Positions 8,094-16,540 of a stretch of DNA of 64,000 nucleotides are shown here, one piece after another (positions within the stretch are counted from its first letter, which is position 1; the number at the start of each line of letters is the position of its first letter). This stretch comes from Streptomyces kaniharaensis (GTDB taxonomy: Bacteria; Actinomycetota; Actinomycetes; Streptomycetales; Streptomycetaceae). Under the pieces are notes generated by a model. The model worked only from the letters and a program-made list of their open reading frames with translations, was not told the origin of the DNA and made no database searches. The stretch spans positions 310,001 to 374,000 of the forward strand of contig NZ_WBOF01000001.1 of the NCBI RefSeq assembly GCF_009569385.1. The letters are read 5' to 3'. The translations under genes were made by a program, and so were the position numbers.

Positions 8094-9654
8094 GGAGGTG
8101 CTGCGGCGCCTCGGGGAGACGGACCGGCCCCTGGTGGAGGTCCTCGACGAGGACACCGAGGCGGCCCGGGTGCTGTCCTACCGGGACGTCACCAGGGCGG
8201 CGCAGGCGCTCGTCGAGCAACTGGGCGACGGCGGCCGGCCGCGCAAGGTCGGCGTGCTGTGCGGCAACACCCCGGAGTTCGTCGTCTCCGACCTGGCCCT
8301 GCTGGCCGCCCGCATCGTCGAGGTGCCGGTCCCGCTGGCGTTCTCAGCCGAGCAGGCGGCCGGGCTGCTGGAGGACGTCGACGTCTGTCTCGTGGACGGC
8401 CTCGGCGAGCGGCGGCTGGCCGAGTGGGGGCGCGCCAACGTGCTGCCCGAGCGGTGCCGCACGGTGTCCGTGTCCTTCGACCGCCTCGCGGCACAGGACG
8501 CCGGGCCCCTGCACCTCGGCGAGACCGGGGACGACTGGGAGTGCAAGGTCATCCACACGTCCGGGACGACCTCCCGGCCCAAGGGGGTGCGGATCCGGGC
8601 CCACGCCGTCGACGCCCTGCTCGGCTCCCTGCTCTCGGTGATGCCCGAGCGCGCCTTCGCCCGCTACCTGTCGGTGGTGCCGTTCAGCCTGCTGATCGAG
8701 CAGGTCACCGGCCTGTACATGGTGCTGCTGCACGAGGGCACCCTGGTCCAACTCCCGGCCGCCATGCCGCTGGTGGGCACGGACGCCAAGGCGGTGGCCG
8801 CGGTCATGCCGTTCGTCCGCGCCGCCCGGCCGACGGCCCTGGTCGCCACGCCCGCGCTGGTCGACGAGTTCGCCGCGGCGGCCGAGGCGGCCCCCGAGGG
8901 GACGGCCGCCCGGGAGGTCTTCGGCACCGCGCAGGCCCCGCTGATCTGCTGCGGCGGCGCCCCCGTGCACCCGAACGTGCTCCAGCGACTGGAGGCGCTC
9001 GGCCTGCCCGTCCACGAGGGCTACGGGCTGTCGGAGAACAGCTCGGTCGTGGCCTGGAACACGCCGGGGGCCCGCCGCATCGGCAGCGTCGGCAAGCCGC
9101 TGCCGCACGTCCGGGTGCGCATCGCCGACGACGGCGAGCTGCTGGTCAACAGCACCTCCCTGTTCGCGGGTTACACCCGCAACGACCCCTCCAGCCTGGC
9201 GCTGGACGGCGACGGCTGGCTGCTCACCGGTGACCTCGCCCGGATCGACGAGGACGGGTTCATCCACATCACCGGCCGCAAGAAGAACGTCATCATCACC
9301 GGCACCGGCCGCAACGTCGCACCCGAGTGGGTGGAGGCCCAGTACGCCCAACTGCCCTTCGTCGACGCGGTCGCCGTCGTCGGGGACGGACTGGTCGCGC
9401 TCCGGGGCCTGTTCCTGGTACGGCCGGGCACCGACCCGGAGACGGCTCTTGAGGAGATCACCGCGTACGGGCGCGAGCACCTGTCCGACGTGGAACGCGT
9501 GGCGGACCCGGTCGTCCTGGTCTCCTCGGAGGAGGTCTACCGGCGGTTCTTCACCGTGACCGGCCGCCCGGTGCGCGCGACCGTACTCAAAGCCATCGCC
9601 GACGGAACCATCGACACCAACGGACCCGGCACCAACGGACTCGGCAACAACTGA
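8080..9654 (+). CDS. Stand-alone AMP-binding ligase (ANL superfamily)
   Basis: The 524-residue enzyme has the adenylation motifs in order: A3 P-loop VIHTSGTTSRPKGV (157-170), A5 YGLSENSSVVAW, A7 TGDLARIDEDG, and A8 ITGRKKNVIITGTGRN, with a short C-terminal domain. It should activate a carboxylic acid as the acyl-adenylate and pass it to CoA, a carrier protein or directly to an amine. No carrier protein or condensation domain is encoded nearby, which favours CoA or direct transfer. The ATG lies inside the preceding gene (14-bp overlap). Unlike the 4CL-like ligase at 16541, it has a divergent A8 loop and the signature SGTTSRPKG. It is followed 12 bp later by an oxygenase. The substrate is unknown. 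Confidence 0.88.
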   Translation: MRVIEEVLRRLGETDRPLVEVLDEDTEAARVLSYRDVTRAAQALVEQLGDGGRPRKVGVLCGNTPEFVVSDLALLAARIVEVPVPLAFSAEQAAGLLEDVDVCLVDGLGERRLAEWGRANVLPERCRTVSVSFDRLAAQDAGPLHLGETGDDWECKVIHTSGTTSRPKGVRIRAHAVDALLGSLLSVMPERAFARYLSVVPFSLLIEQVTGLYMVLLHEGTLVQLPAAMPLVGTDAKAVAAVMPFVRAARPTALVATPALVDEFAAAAEAAPEGTAAREVFGTAQAPLICCGGAPVHPNVLQRLEALGLPVHEGYGLSENSSVVAWNTPGARRIGSVGKPLPHVRVRIADDGELLVNSTSLFAGYTRNDPSSLALDGDGWLLTGDLARIDEDGFIHITGRKKNVIITGTGRNVAPEWVEAQYAQLPFVDAVAVVGDGLVALRGLFLVRPGTDPETALEEITAYGREHLSDVERVADPVVLVSSEEVYRRFFTVTGRPVRATVLKAIADGTIDTNGPGTNGLGNN

Positions 9655-9666
9655 CGGGGAAACACC

Positions 9667-10599
9667 ATGGCATCCTTCACCACCACCACTCGGTACGGCT
9701 CCGGCACCGGCCTGCTGGTCACGCCCGGCGACGCGGACACGCTGGCCGGGCTCGACCCGGCCCGGGTGATCGAGCTCCTGGCGGACGCGGGCTTCCTGCT
9801 CTTCCGCGGGTTCTCGCCGGACCTCCAGCAGTTCTCGCAGTTCGTCAAGGCGCACTCCAGCCGGATCACCCTGGACCCGGCGCGGTCCTTCCACGGCGGC
9901 GAGGTGGCCCAGAAGGTCGACGCCGGCACGGCGGCGGTGGGTCTGCACCTGGAGAACGGCAACAGCCCGTTCGGGCCCGACCTCACCTGGTTCTTCTGCG
10001 AGAAGGCCGCCTCCCAGGGCTCGCAGACCACCGTCTGCGACGGCTACCGCGTCTGGGACGAGGCGACCCCCGGTGCCCGCGAGCAGTTCGGCCAGGACAT
10101 CGTGTACAGCCGCCGGGTCGAGGAGGACAAGTGGAAGGCGTTCGTCTTCCACCACCTGGGCGGCAGCAAGGAGCCCCGGGACATCACCTTCGACGACATG
10201 CGCGCGCTGGTGGCCGGCAAGGAGGACTCCACGACCATCACGCTGAACCCGGACGGCTCGATGGCGTACTCCTTCCGCACCCCCGCCGCCCGCACCACCC
10301 TGTTCGGCGAGCGGCTCTCCTGGGCGAACAGCATCTTCGGTCCCTCGTACAACTACGAGACCCCGCGGATCACCTTCGCCGAGGACGGGAACGAGCTGCC
10401 GGATACCCTCCTCGACGAGATGCGGGCGCTCACCGAGAAGGTGACCGAGGACCTCGAATGGCAGGACGGGGACGTCGCACTGATCGACAACACCCGGGTC
10501 ATGCACGGCCGTCGCGCGATCCTCGACACCGACCGCACCATCTACAACGCCCAGAGCTACCTCGCCGAGGCCCTCCTGCCCGCCGGGCCCGCCCGGTGA
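9667..10599 (+). CDS. Fe(II)/2-oxoglutarate-dependent oxygenase (TauD/SyrP-like)
   Basis: The 310-residue protein has the TauD fold signatures. The facial triad is likely His94 and Glu96 in VGLHLENGNSPFGPDL (Glu rather than the more common Asp), with His280 in IDNTRVMHGRRAI, and Arg282/Arg283 binds 2-oxoglutarate. Such enzymes hydroxylate, desaturate or otherwise oxidise small molecules, and the LHLENG form is common in antibiotic clusters. A GGGGAAAC leader precedes the ATG. The stop overlaps the GTG of the next methyltransferase gene (GTGA at 10596-10599), placing it in one translation unit with the ligase and methyltransferase. Hydroxylation followed by O-methylation is a plausible sequence of steps. 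Confidence 0.87.
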   Translation: MASFTTTTRYGSGTGLLVTPGDADTLAGLDPARVIELLADAGFLLFRGFSPDLQQFSQFVKAHSSRITLDPARSFHGGEVAQKVDAGTAAVGLHLENGNSPFGPDLTWFFCEKAASQGSQTTVCDGYRVWDEATPGAREQFGQDIVYSRRVEEDKWKAFVFHHLGGSKEPRDITFDDMRALVAGKEDSTTITLNPDGSMAYSFRTPAARTTLFGERLSWANSIFGPSYNYETPRITFAEDGNELPDTLLDEMRALTEKVTEDLEWQDGDVALIDNTRVMHGRRAILDTDRTIYNAQSYLAEALLPAGPAR

Positions 10600-11273
10600 C
10601 CGCCGACGGCCTCGCGCCGAGCGCCGTGCTCCCCGACCCCCGCGTCCAGCAGGTGATCGACCGGCTGACCGACCAGGCCGGGGCGCGGGACGCCGACGTC
10701 ATGAAGCGTGCGTACGCCGCCGTGGCCGACTGGTCCGAACCGCCCTCCCCGGAGCAGGCGGCGGAGCTGTGCGAGGAGGCCGCGCTGCCCGTCGACCCGC
10801 AGGTCGGCACCTACCTCTACCAGATGGTCCGGGCGCTGCGCCCGTCCCTGGTGGTGGAGTTCGGCACCTCCTTCGGCATCTCCACGCTGTACATCGCGAC
10901 CGCGCTGCGCGACAACGGCACCGGCCGGGTGATCGGCTCGGAGTTCCAGCCCGGCAAGGCGCAGAAGGCCCTCGGCCACCTGACCGAGGCCGGGGTGGAC
11001 CACGTCGCCGAAATCCGCGTCGGTGACGCGCGCACCGAGCTGAACGAGCTGCCGGGTCCGATCGACCTGCTGCTGCTGGACGGCTGGAAGGAGCTCTACC
11101 TGCCCGTCCTTCGGCAGCTGGAGCCCCACCTGCGGGCGGGCGCGCTCGTCGTCTCCGACAACCTGCCGATGCTGCCGACGGAGTTCCTGGCCCACGTCCG
11201 CGGGCCGGGGTACGTCTCGCAGGAGCTGGCCCTGGGCGAGGGCATCGAAGTGTCGGTGCGCCTGTCGTCCTGA
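10596..11273 (+). CDS. Class I SAM methyltransferase (CCoAOMT-like O-methyltransferase)
   Basis: Starting at the GTG that overlaps the oxygenase stop, the 225-residue product has a Rossmann methyltransferase core: LVVEFGTSFGISTLYIATAL (motif I), GRVIGSEFQPGKA (acidic ribose-binding Glu) and IDLLLLDGWKELYLPVL, then LVVSDN. The GTSFGIS and LLLDGWKE layout matches small O-methyltransferases related to caffeoyl-CoA enzymes, where a metal at the LDG position helps deprotonate a hydroxyl. It differs completely from the methyltransferase at 6407. A palindrome and a hairpin follow the stop, so the transcript may end or be processed here. The acceptor is unknown. Confidence 0.85.
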   Translation: MTADGLAPSAVLPDPRVQQVIDRLTDQAGARDADVMKRAYAAVADWSEPPSPEQAAELCEEAALPVDPQVGTYLYQMVRALRPSLVVEFGTSFGISTLYIATALRDNGTGRVIGSEFQPGKAQKALGHLTEAGVDHVAEIRVGDARTELNELPGPIDLLLLDGWKELYLPVLRQLEPHLRAGALVVSDNLPMLPTEFLAHVRGPGYVSQELALGEGIEVSVRLSS

Positions 11274-11284
11274 CGGGAGCCCGA

Positions 11285-11351
11285 CGGTCGGATCCGACCG
11301 CACAGCCCCGGCCGGCAGGCGTCATACCCCCGAGACGCGTCTGCCGGCCGG
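11285..11351. terminator. 16-bp palindrome followed by 11-bp-stem hairpin
   Basis: CGGTCGGATCCGACCG (11285-11300) is a perfect palindrome 12 nt after the methyltransferase stop. It is followed by an 11-bp perfect stem (CCGGCCGGCAG at 11308-11318, complement at 11341-11351) with a 22-nt loop. There is no T-tract. Next, GCACCA recurs four times in 11352-11410. The block may be a terminator or operator dividing the cluster before the gene at 11449. Confidence 0.45.
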
Positions 11352-11448
11352 TCCCGGCACCAACACAGCGCCAACCCGGCACCACTCGGCACCAAGCAGC
11401 ACCAGCAACGTACCGCCTTGGGAAAGACAGCTCAGGAGGAACCAGCCG

Positions 11449-11976
11449 ATGTCCCCGCTCCCCGACCGCCGTACGCTCCTTCGGGCCGGACTGGCGACGG
11501 CGGTGCCCGTCGCGGTGGCCGCCCACGCGGCCGCTCCGGCGGCGGCCGAACCGTTCAGCCTGCGGGAAGACGACGTGGTCCGCTGGATCACGGCCTACCT
11601 CGCGGCCTGGCGGAACAAGGACGCCGACGCCGCCGTCGCGCTCTTCACCCCGGACGCCGTCTACCAGGCCGTCCCCGGTGTCGCGCAGCAGACCTTCCAG
11701 GGCCGCCAGGCGATCGGCGACTACTGGCGCGGCGTCACCGCGCCGCAGTCGGACCTGTCCGCCCGGTACGGCCGGCCGATCGTCCAGGGCAACCGGGCGG
11801 TCGTCGAGCTGTGGGTGCAGCTCCAGGTGCCGGGCGACGGCGGGACCCGGCAGTGGATCACACTGATCGAGACGAACGTCCTGCGCTTCGAGGCGCCCGG
11901 GCTGGTCTCGTGCAACGTCGAGTACTGGAACCTCCAGTCCGGGCGGATCGACCCGCCCGCGGGCTGGGGGCACTGA
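11449..11976 (+). CDS. SnoaL/NTF2-like protein with twin-arginine-like leader
   Basis: The 175-residue protein starts with DRRTLLRAGLATAVPVAVAA and an Ala-rich stretch ending near AAPAAAEP, matching a short Tat signal peptide. The remaining domain (about 38-170) has the NTF2/SnoaL cone pattern: ITAYLAAWRNKDADAAVALF, PDAVYQAVP, FQGRQAIGDYWRGV, and VELWVQLQVPGDGG. NTF2-like folds include polyketide cyclases, isomerases, dehydratases and ligand binders; the catalytic residues cannot be named. AGGAGGA (11432-11438) is a strong ribosome site. The stop overlaps the amidohydrolase start by 1 nt (TGATG). If the leader works, this step takes place outside the membrane, unusual in the middle of a cytosolic cluster. 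Confidence 0.75.
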   Translation: MSPLPDRRTLLRAGLATAVPVAVAAHAAAPAAAEPFSLREDDVVRWITAYLAAWRNKDADAAVALFTPDAVYQAVPGVAQQTFQGRQAIGDYWRGVTAPQSDLSARYGRPIVQGNRAVVELWVQLQVPGDGGTRQWITLIETNVLRFEAPGLVSCNVEYWNLQSGRIDPPAGWGH

Positions 11977-13232
11977 TGGACCGTCTGCTCCTGCGCGACG
12001 GCCACGTCCTCACCATGGATCCGCTCCTCGGGGACCTGCCGTGCGCCGACATCCTGGTCGAGGACGGGCGGATCGCGGCGGTGGGGCCATCCCTCGCCGC
12101 CGACGACGCGGAGGTCGTCGACGCGGCCGGGTGCATCGTGCTGCCCGGGTTCGTCGACACCCACCGGCACATGTGGCAGGCGGTGCTGCGCGGCCACGGC
12201 GCCGACCAGACGCTCGGCGAGTACTTCCGGGTCGTCCTCGGCACCCTGGGCCCCCTGATGGGCCCGCACGACCTGTACCTGGGCAACCTGCTCAGCGCGC
12301 TGAGCGCCCTGGACGCGGGCATCACCACCGTCCAGGACATCTCCAACGTCGGCAAGCCCACCCAGGACCACTCCGACGCCGTGATCGCGGGCCTCGTGGA
12401 CTCCGGCATCCGGGCCCGGCACTCCTACGGACAGGGCACGGAGGCCGACCTGCGGCGCCTGCGCGCCGCCATCGGGGGCGGCGACTCGCTGGTCACCCTG
12501 GGCCTCAACGCCGAGCCCTCCGACGAACACGGCACCCGCCGCGCCTGGGCGCTCGCCGACGAGCTCGACCTGCCCATCGCCCTGCACGCCCGCGGCTACG
12601 GCACCGTCGACCGGCTGCACCGCCTCACCGGGCTGCACAAGGGCACCGTCTACATCCACGGGAACGGGCTCGGCGGCTACGACCTCGACCTCATCGCCCA
12701 GAGCGGCGGCGCGCTGTCCGTCGCGCCCGCCATCGAGATGACGATGGGCCACGGCCTGCCGCCGTTCCGCGAGGCCCGGGACGCGGGGGTGAGGACCTCG
12801 CTCAGCACGGACGTCGAGGTGGCCGCCGCGGCCGACATGTTCACCCAGATGCGGGCGGCCTTCCAGACCTCCCGCTACGCCGCCCTGCACCACGGCGGCT
12901 CCGAGCGGGATCTGCCGACCTGCCGGCAGATCCTGGAGTACGCGACGATCGGCGGGGCGAGGGCGCTGGGCCTGGAGGACCGGGTCGGGAGCCTGACCCC
13001 GGGCAAGTCGGCCGACCTGGTCGTGCTGCGCGCCGACCGGCCCGGCGTGGTGCCGGTCTACGACGCGGCCCGCACCGTCGTCTCCGCGATGGACCGCGGC
13101 GACGTCGACTCGGTGCTGGTGGCGGGCACGTTCCGCAAGCGGGCGGGCCGGCTCACCCACGCCTCCCTGGCGTCCGTCCTGGAGCAGGCCGGGGCGGTGC
13201 GCGACCGGCTCCGCCGGGAACACCGCCGCTGA
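11976..13232 (+). CDS. Metal-dependent amidohydrolase (cytosine deaminase/TrzN-like)
   Basis: The 418-residue enzyme belongs to the amidohydrolase superfamily. The metal ligands are visible: FVDTHRHMW (HxH), the His of PIALHARGYG, the His of TVYIHGNGL, and the Asp of SLSTDVEV. The C-terminal part has the family ending LTPGKSADLVVLRADR. The family removes amines or amides, or dechlorinates (guanine and S-adenosylhomocysteine deaminases, AtzA/TrzN). A conserved Lys carboxylate bridge is not evident, so a mononuclear subtype-III site is likely. It starts 1 nt inside the SnoaL-like stop and ends 7 bp before the convergent SpoIIE gene, so it is the last gene of the run. The substrate is unknown; hydrolysing a cluster intermediate is an inference. 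Confidence 0.87.
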   Translation: MDRLLLRDGHVLTMDPLLGDLPCADILVEDGRIAAVGPSLAADDAEVVDAAGCIVLPGFVDTHRHMWQAVLRGHGADQTLGEYFRVVLGTLGPLMGPHDLYLGNLLSALSALDAGITTVQDISNVGKPTQDHSDAVIAGLVDSGIRARHSYGQGTEADLRRLRAAIGGGDSLVTLGLNAEPSDEHGTRRAWALADELDLPIALHARGYGTVDRLHRLTGLHKGTVYIHGNGLGGYDLDLIAQSGGALSVAPAIEMTMGHGLPPFREARDAGVRTSLSTDVEVAAAADMFTQMRAAFQTSRYAALHHGGSERDLPTCRQILEYATIGGARALGLEDRVGSLTPGKSADLVVLRADRPGVVPVYDAARTVVSAMDRGDVDSVLVAGTFRKRAGRLTHASLASVLEQAGAVRDRLRREHRR

Positions 13233-13239
13233 GGGCCGG

Positions 13240-15705
13240 TCAGACCGTCCCGAGGGGGAGCTCCAGCTCGGCCCAGACCACCTTGCCGTTCCTGGTCAGC
13301 CGGCTGCCCCAGCGCTGGGCCAGCTCGCTGACCAGGAACATGCCGCGCCCGCCCTCGTCCTGCTCGGCGAACGGGCGCAGCTGCGGCGTCTGGCCGCCCG
13401 CGTCGGAGACCTCGACGGTGAGCACGCGGTCGCGGAACAGGCGCAGCCGCCGCGGGGCGTCGGCGTGCAGGAGGGCGTTCGTGACCAGCTCGCTGACCAG
13501 CAGTTCGGCGAAGTCGGTGAGCGCGGCCAGGCCCCAGCGCTGCAGCGTCTCGCGGGTGAAGCGGCGGGCCTTGCCGGGCAGGCGTCCGCCGCCGGTGAGC
13601 GGGAGGGTGGCGATCCGGTCGGCGGGCAGCGGCAGCACCCGGGCCATGATCATCGCGATGTCGTCGTCGGTGCCGTCGGTGACGAGGGCGCCGAGAACGG
13701 CGTCGCAGCTCTGCTCCAGGGTGCGGCCGGGCCCGGCGAGGGTACGGGCGAGCAGCCCGATGCCGTCGTCGATGTCCTGGCCGCGCCGCTCGACCAGGCC
13801 GTCGGTGTAGAGGGCGACCATGCCGCCCTCGGGGAGCGTGAACTCGATCGACTCGAAGGCCACCCCGCCGACGCCGAGCGGCACGCCCGGCGGCACCTCG
13901 ACCTTGCGGGCGAGGCCGTCGGGGGCCACCCAGACCGGCGGGAGGTGGCCGGCCGAGGCGACCTGGACGGTGCGCTCCAGCGGGTCGTAGACGGCGCAGA
14001 TGCAGGTGGCGAACTGGCCCTCGCCGATCCCCGAGGCGGTCTCGTCCAGCCGGGTCAGGACCTGCTCGGGCGGCATGTCCAGGGTGGCCAACGTGCGGGC
14101 GACGGTGCGCAGTTGGCCCATGGTGGCGGCGGCCCGGATGCCGTGGCCCATCACGTCGCCGACCACCAGGGCGACCCTGCCGCAGGACAGCGGCACGACG
14201 TCGAACCAGTCGCCGCCGACCTCGCTGACCACGCTGCTGGGCAGGTACCGGTAGGCGATCTCCAGGCCGAGCGTGCGGTGGATCTCCTGCGGCAGCAGGC
14301 TGCGCTGGAGGGTGAGCGCGGTCTCGCGCTCACGCCGGTAGAGCCGGGCGTTGTCGATGGCCAGGGCGGTGCGGGCGACGAGTTCCTCGGCGAGGGCGAC
14401 GTCGGCGGCGCTGAACGGCTCTGGGTTGCGCATCCGGATGAACTCGGAGCCGCCGAGGACCATGCCCCGCGCGGTGAGCGGCACCATCAGGTACGAGTGG
14501 ATGCCGGCCGCCATGCCGGGGGCGACCCGGTCCTCGCTGGCGACCAGTCCGCGCAGCACCTCGGTGTCCACGCGGGAGCGCAGCAGCGGGCGGCCGCTGC
14601 GCAGGCACTGGGTGTAGCTGCGGTCGGGGGCGTACTCGGAGGTCTCGCCGACGGTGTCGACGGCGTGCGCGAGGCCGGTCTCGTAGGACTCGCCGACGGC
14701 GACGGCCCGCAGCGTGATCGGGCGGTCGGCGGGGATGGCGGTGGGCTCGGCGCCGCGCAGCACCGGCTCCAGCAGGTCGACGGTGGCGAAGTCGGCGAAC
14801 CGGGGGACGACGGCCTCGATCAGCTCCTCGGCGGTGCGCTGGAGGTCGAGGGTGGTGCCGATCCGGGCGGTGGCCTCGGCGATGGTGGCGAGACGTTCCT
14901 GCGCGCGGGCGGCGCGGGCCTCGGCCTGGAAGCGCTCGGTGACGTCGATGATCGAGGAGGCGACGCCGAAGACCCGGCCGGTGGAGTCCTCCAGCCGGAA
15001 GTAGGAGGCGGACCAGGCGCGGTCGCGCTTCGGATCCCCGGGGACCCGGCCGTGCGAGCGGGCGTCCACCACGGGCTTGCCGGTTCTGAGCACCTGTCTC
15101 ATGGTCTGCTCGATCTCGGCGGTGTTGATGCCAGGCAGCACCGCGGATATCCGGCGGCCGAGGTGGGCGGCGACCGGGACGCCGTTCATCCGGGCGAGTG
15201 CCTCGTTGATCCGGACGTAGCGCAGCCGGGTGTCGTAGACGGCCATGCCGATGGGCGAGCGGCCGAAGATGCCGTCGAGGACGGCGAGGTCGGCCTCGAT
15301 CTCGTGGATGGCGCGGATGTCGGAGGCGGTGGCGAGCAGCAGGAGGGTGCCGGCCGGGCCGGCGATCGGGTAGGTGCGGAACTCCAGCTCGACCCGGTGG
15401 CCGTCGCGGTGACGGACCGGGAAGACGCCGGACCAGCCGGTGCCGCCCATGATCCGCCGGAACAGGTCCAGGACCTCGGCGCGGTCGGTGTCGTCGGTGA
15501 GCAGCCGGGCGGCGTGGCTGCCGACGGCCTCCTCGGCGGTGTAGCCGAGCAGAGCCTCGGCGTCCTCGCTCCAGTGCAGGATCAGGCCGTCACCCTGGAT
15601 CAGGGCGGTGGCGAGCGGGACCAGCCGGTGGCCTTCGGGACGTGCGGGGGTGTCGCCCGGCACCGGGCCGGCGGCGTCGGTCGCGTCCCACTCGTGTCCG
15701 TGCAT
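13240..15705 (-). CDS. PAS-PAS-GAF-SpoIIE phosphatase with C-terminal anti-sigma kinase domain
   Basis: The 821-residue protein reads as a PAS domain (about 25-130, HWSEDAEALLGYTAEEAVG), a second PAS (about 145-265), a GAF domain (about 275-450, ending LAIDNARLYRRERE), a PP2C/SpoIIE phosphatase with metal sites SEVGGDWFDV, GDVMGHG and TDGLVERRG, and an HATPase_c domain (ELLVSELVTNALLHAD, GGRGMFLVSELAQRWG). Such proteins are very common in streptomycetes. They sense signals through PAS/GAF and control anti-anti-sigma factors by dephosphorylation and phosphorylation. The stop is 7 bp from the convergent amidohydrolase stop. No sigma, RsbV or RsbW gene is adjacent, so its partner is elsewhere. 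The conserved Asp/Gly residues are all present, suggesting an active enzyme. Confidence 0.93.
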   Translation of the reverse strand: MHGHEWDATDAAGPVPGDTPARPEGHRLVPLATALIQGDGLILHWSEDAEALLGYTAEEAVGSHAARLLTDDTDRAEVLDLFRRIMGGTGWSGVFPVRHRDGHRVELEFRTYPIAGPAGTLLLLATASDIRAIHEIEADLAVLDGIFGRSPIGMAVYDTRLRYVRINEALARMNGVPVAAHLGRRISAVLPGINTAEIEQTMRQVLRTGKPVVDARSHGRVPGDPKRDRAWSASYFRLEDSTGRVFGVASSIIDVTERFQAEARAARAQERLATIAEATARIGTTLDLQRTAEELIEAVVPRFADFATVDLLEPVLRGAEPTAIPADRPITLRAVAVGESYETGLAHAVDTVGETSEYAPDRSYTQCLRSGRPLLRSRVDTEVLRGLVASEDRVAPGMAAGIHSYLMVPLTARGMVLGGSEFIRMRNPEPFSAADVALAEELVARTALAIDNARLYRRERETALTLQRSLLPQEIHRTLGLEIAYRYLPSSVVSEVGGDWFDVVPLSCGRVALVVGDVMGHGIRAAATMGQLRTVARTLATLDMPPEQVLTRLDETASGIGEGQFATCICAVYDPLERTVQVASAGHLPPVWVAPDGLARKVEVPPGVPLGVGGVAFESIEFTLPEGGMVALYTDGLVERRGQDIDDGIGLLARTLAGPGRTLEQSCDAVLGALVTDGTDDDIAMIMARVLPLPADRIATLPLTGGGRLPGKARRFTRETLQRWGLAALTDFAELLVSELVTNALLHADAPRRLRLFRDRVLTVEVSDAGGQTPQLRPFAEQDEGGRGMFLVSELAQRWGSRLTRNGKVVWAELELPLGTV

Positions 15706-15853
15706 GATCAGGCAGCACCCCGGTTCGGCTCGTGCCCGGCCGGGTGGGCCTCGCGGTCCGTGCCGGCCGGGATTCTTCTCCAGACTGCACGGACATCGGT
15801 CGCCCGGCGACCCCTTCGGTGGGGCCCGTCCGGTCGTTCCGGGTGTTCGGGCG

Positions 15854-16474
15854 TCATGGGCGTACCGGGCGCAGCGTACTCTCCAGAAGGCCCGCCCACT
15901 GCCGGATCACTCCGGATCGTCGGGCGCTGTCGTCGGTGAGCAGGTTGGCGAGGCCGAGTCCGCGGGCGAGGTCGAGAGTGGCCTGCACCGATTCGCGCAC
16001 GCCGGGGTGGCGCTCGTCGGCGTCGAGGAACTGGACGGCGGCCCGGTGGGCCTCCCGGCCGACGTGCCCCTCCAGGGCGATGATCCGCTCGCGCAGCGGC
16101 TCCTCGGTGGCGGCGGCGGTCCACAGGTGGAGGGCGGCGCGGAACAGCGGGCCGGTGTAGAGGCGGACGATCATGTCGACGACGGCGCGGGTGCGGTCCG
16201 GGCCGGCGGCCGGCAGCTCGTCCGCGTGGGCGCGGACGGCGGCCAGCCGCTCGGCGGTGACGTGTTCGACGGCCGCGGTGAACAGGTCCTCGCGGGTCGG
16301 GAAGTGGTGCTGGGCGGCGCCCCGGGAGACTCCGGCGCGTTCGGCGACCACGGCGACGGTGGAGCCGTTCCAGCCGTGTTCGGCCAGGCAGTCCACGGCC
16401 GCCGCGAGCAGCCGGGCGCGGGTGGCGCGGCTGCGGTCCTGTTGCGGGGTGCGGGCGGCGGGGTGGCTGGTCAT
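15854..16474 (-). CDS. TetR-family regulator of the adjacent acyl-CoA operon
   Basis: The 206-residue protein has a TetR DNA-binding domain (RARLLAAAVDCLAEHGWNGS, VAERAGVSRGAAQHHFPTRE) and a C-terminal helical domain. The ATG at 16474 starts just before the conserved region; an upstream in-frame extension to 16537 is not family-like. It lies downstream of the 4CL-like ligase on the same strand (66 bp apart), the usual layout of repressors of fatty-acid and branched-chain acyl-CoA genes, where an acyl-CoA acts as inducer. Control of the 16.5-24.8 kb operon is inference from position. Confidence 0.85.
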   Translation of the reverse strand: MTSHPAARTPQQDRSRATRARLLAAAVDCLAEHGWNGSTVAVVAERAGVSRGAAQHHFPTREDLFTAAVEHVTAERLAAVRAHADELPAAGPDRTRAVVDMIVRLYTGPLFRAALHLWTAAATEEPLRERIIALEGHVGREAHRAAVQFLDADERHPGVRESVQATLDLARGLGLANLLTDDSARRSGVIRQWAGLLESTLRPVRP

Positions 16475-16540
16475 CGCTGCTGGCGGTTCCTGTTCCGGTG
16501 GGGGCTCGCTGGGTCGATCTTCACAGATGCGCCCCACCGC

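Noticed and set aside
13465..15939. 824-codon plus-strand open frame
   Set aside because: Antisense to the SpoIIE-type phosphatase, whose domains are complete.
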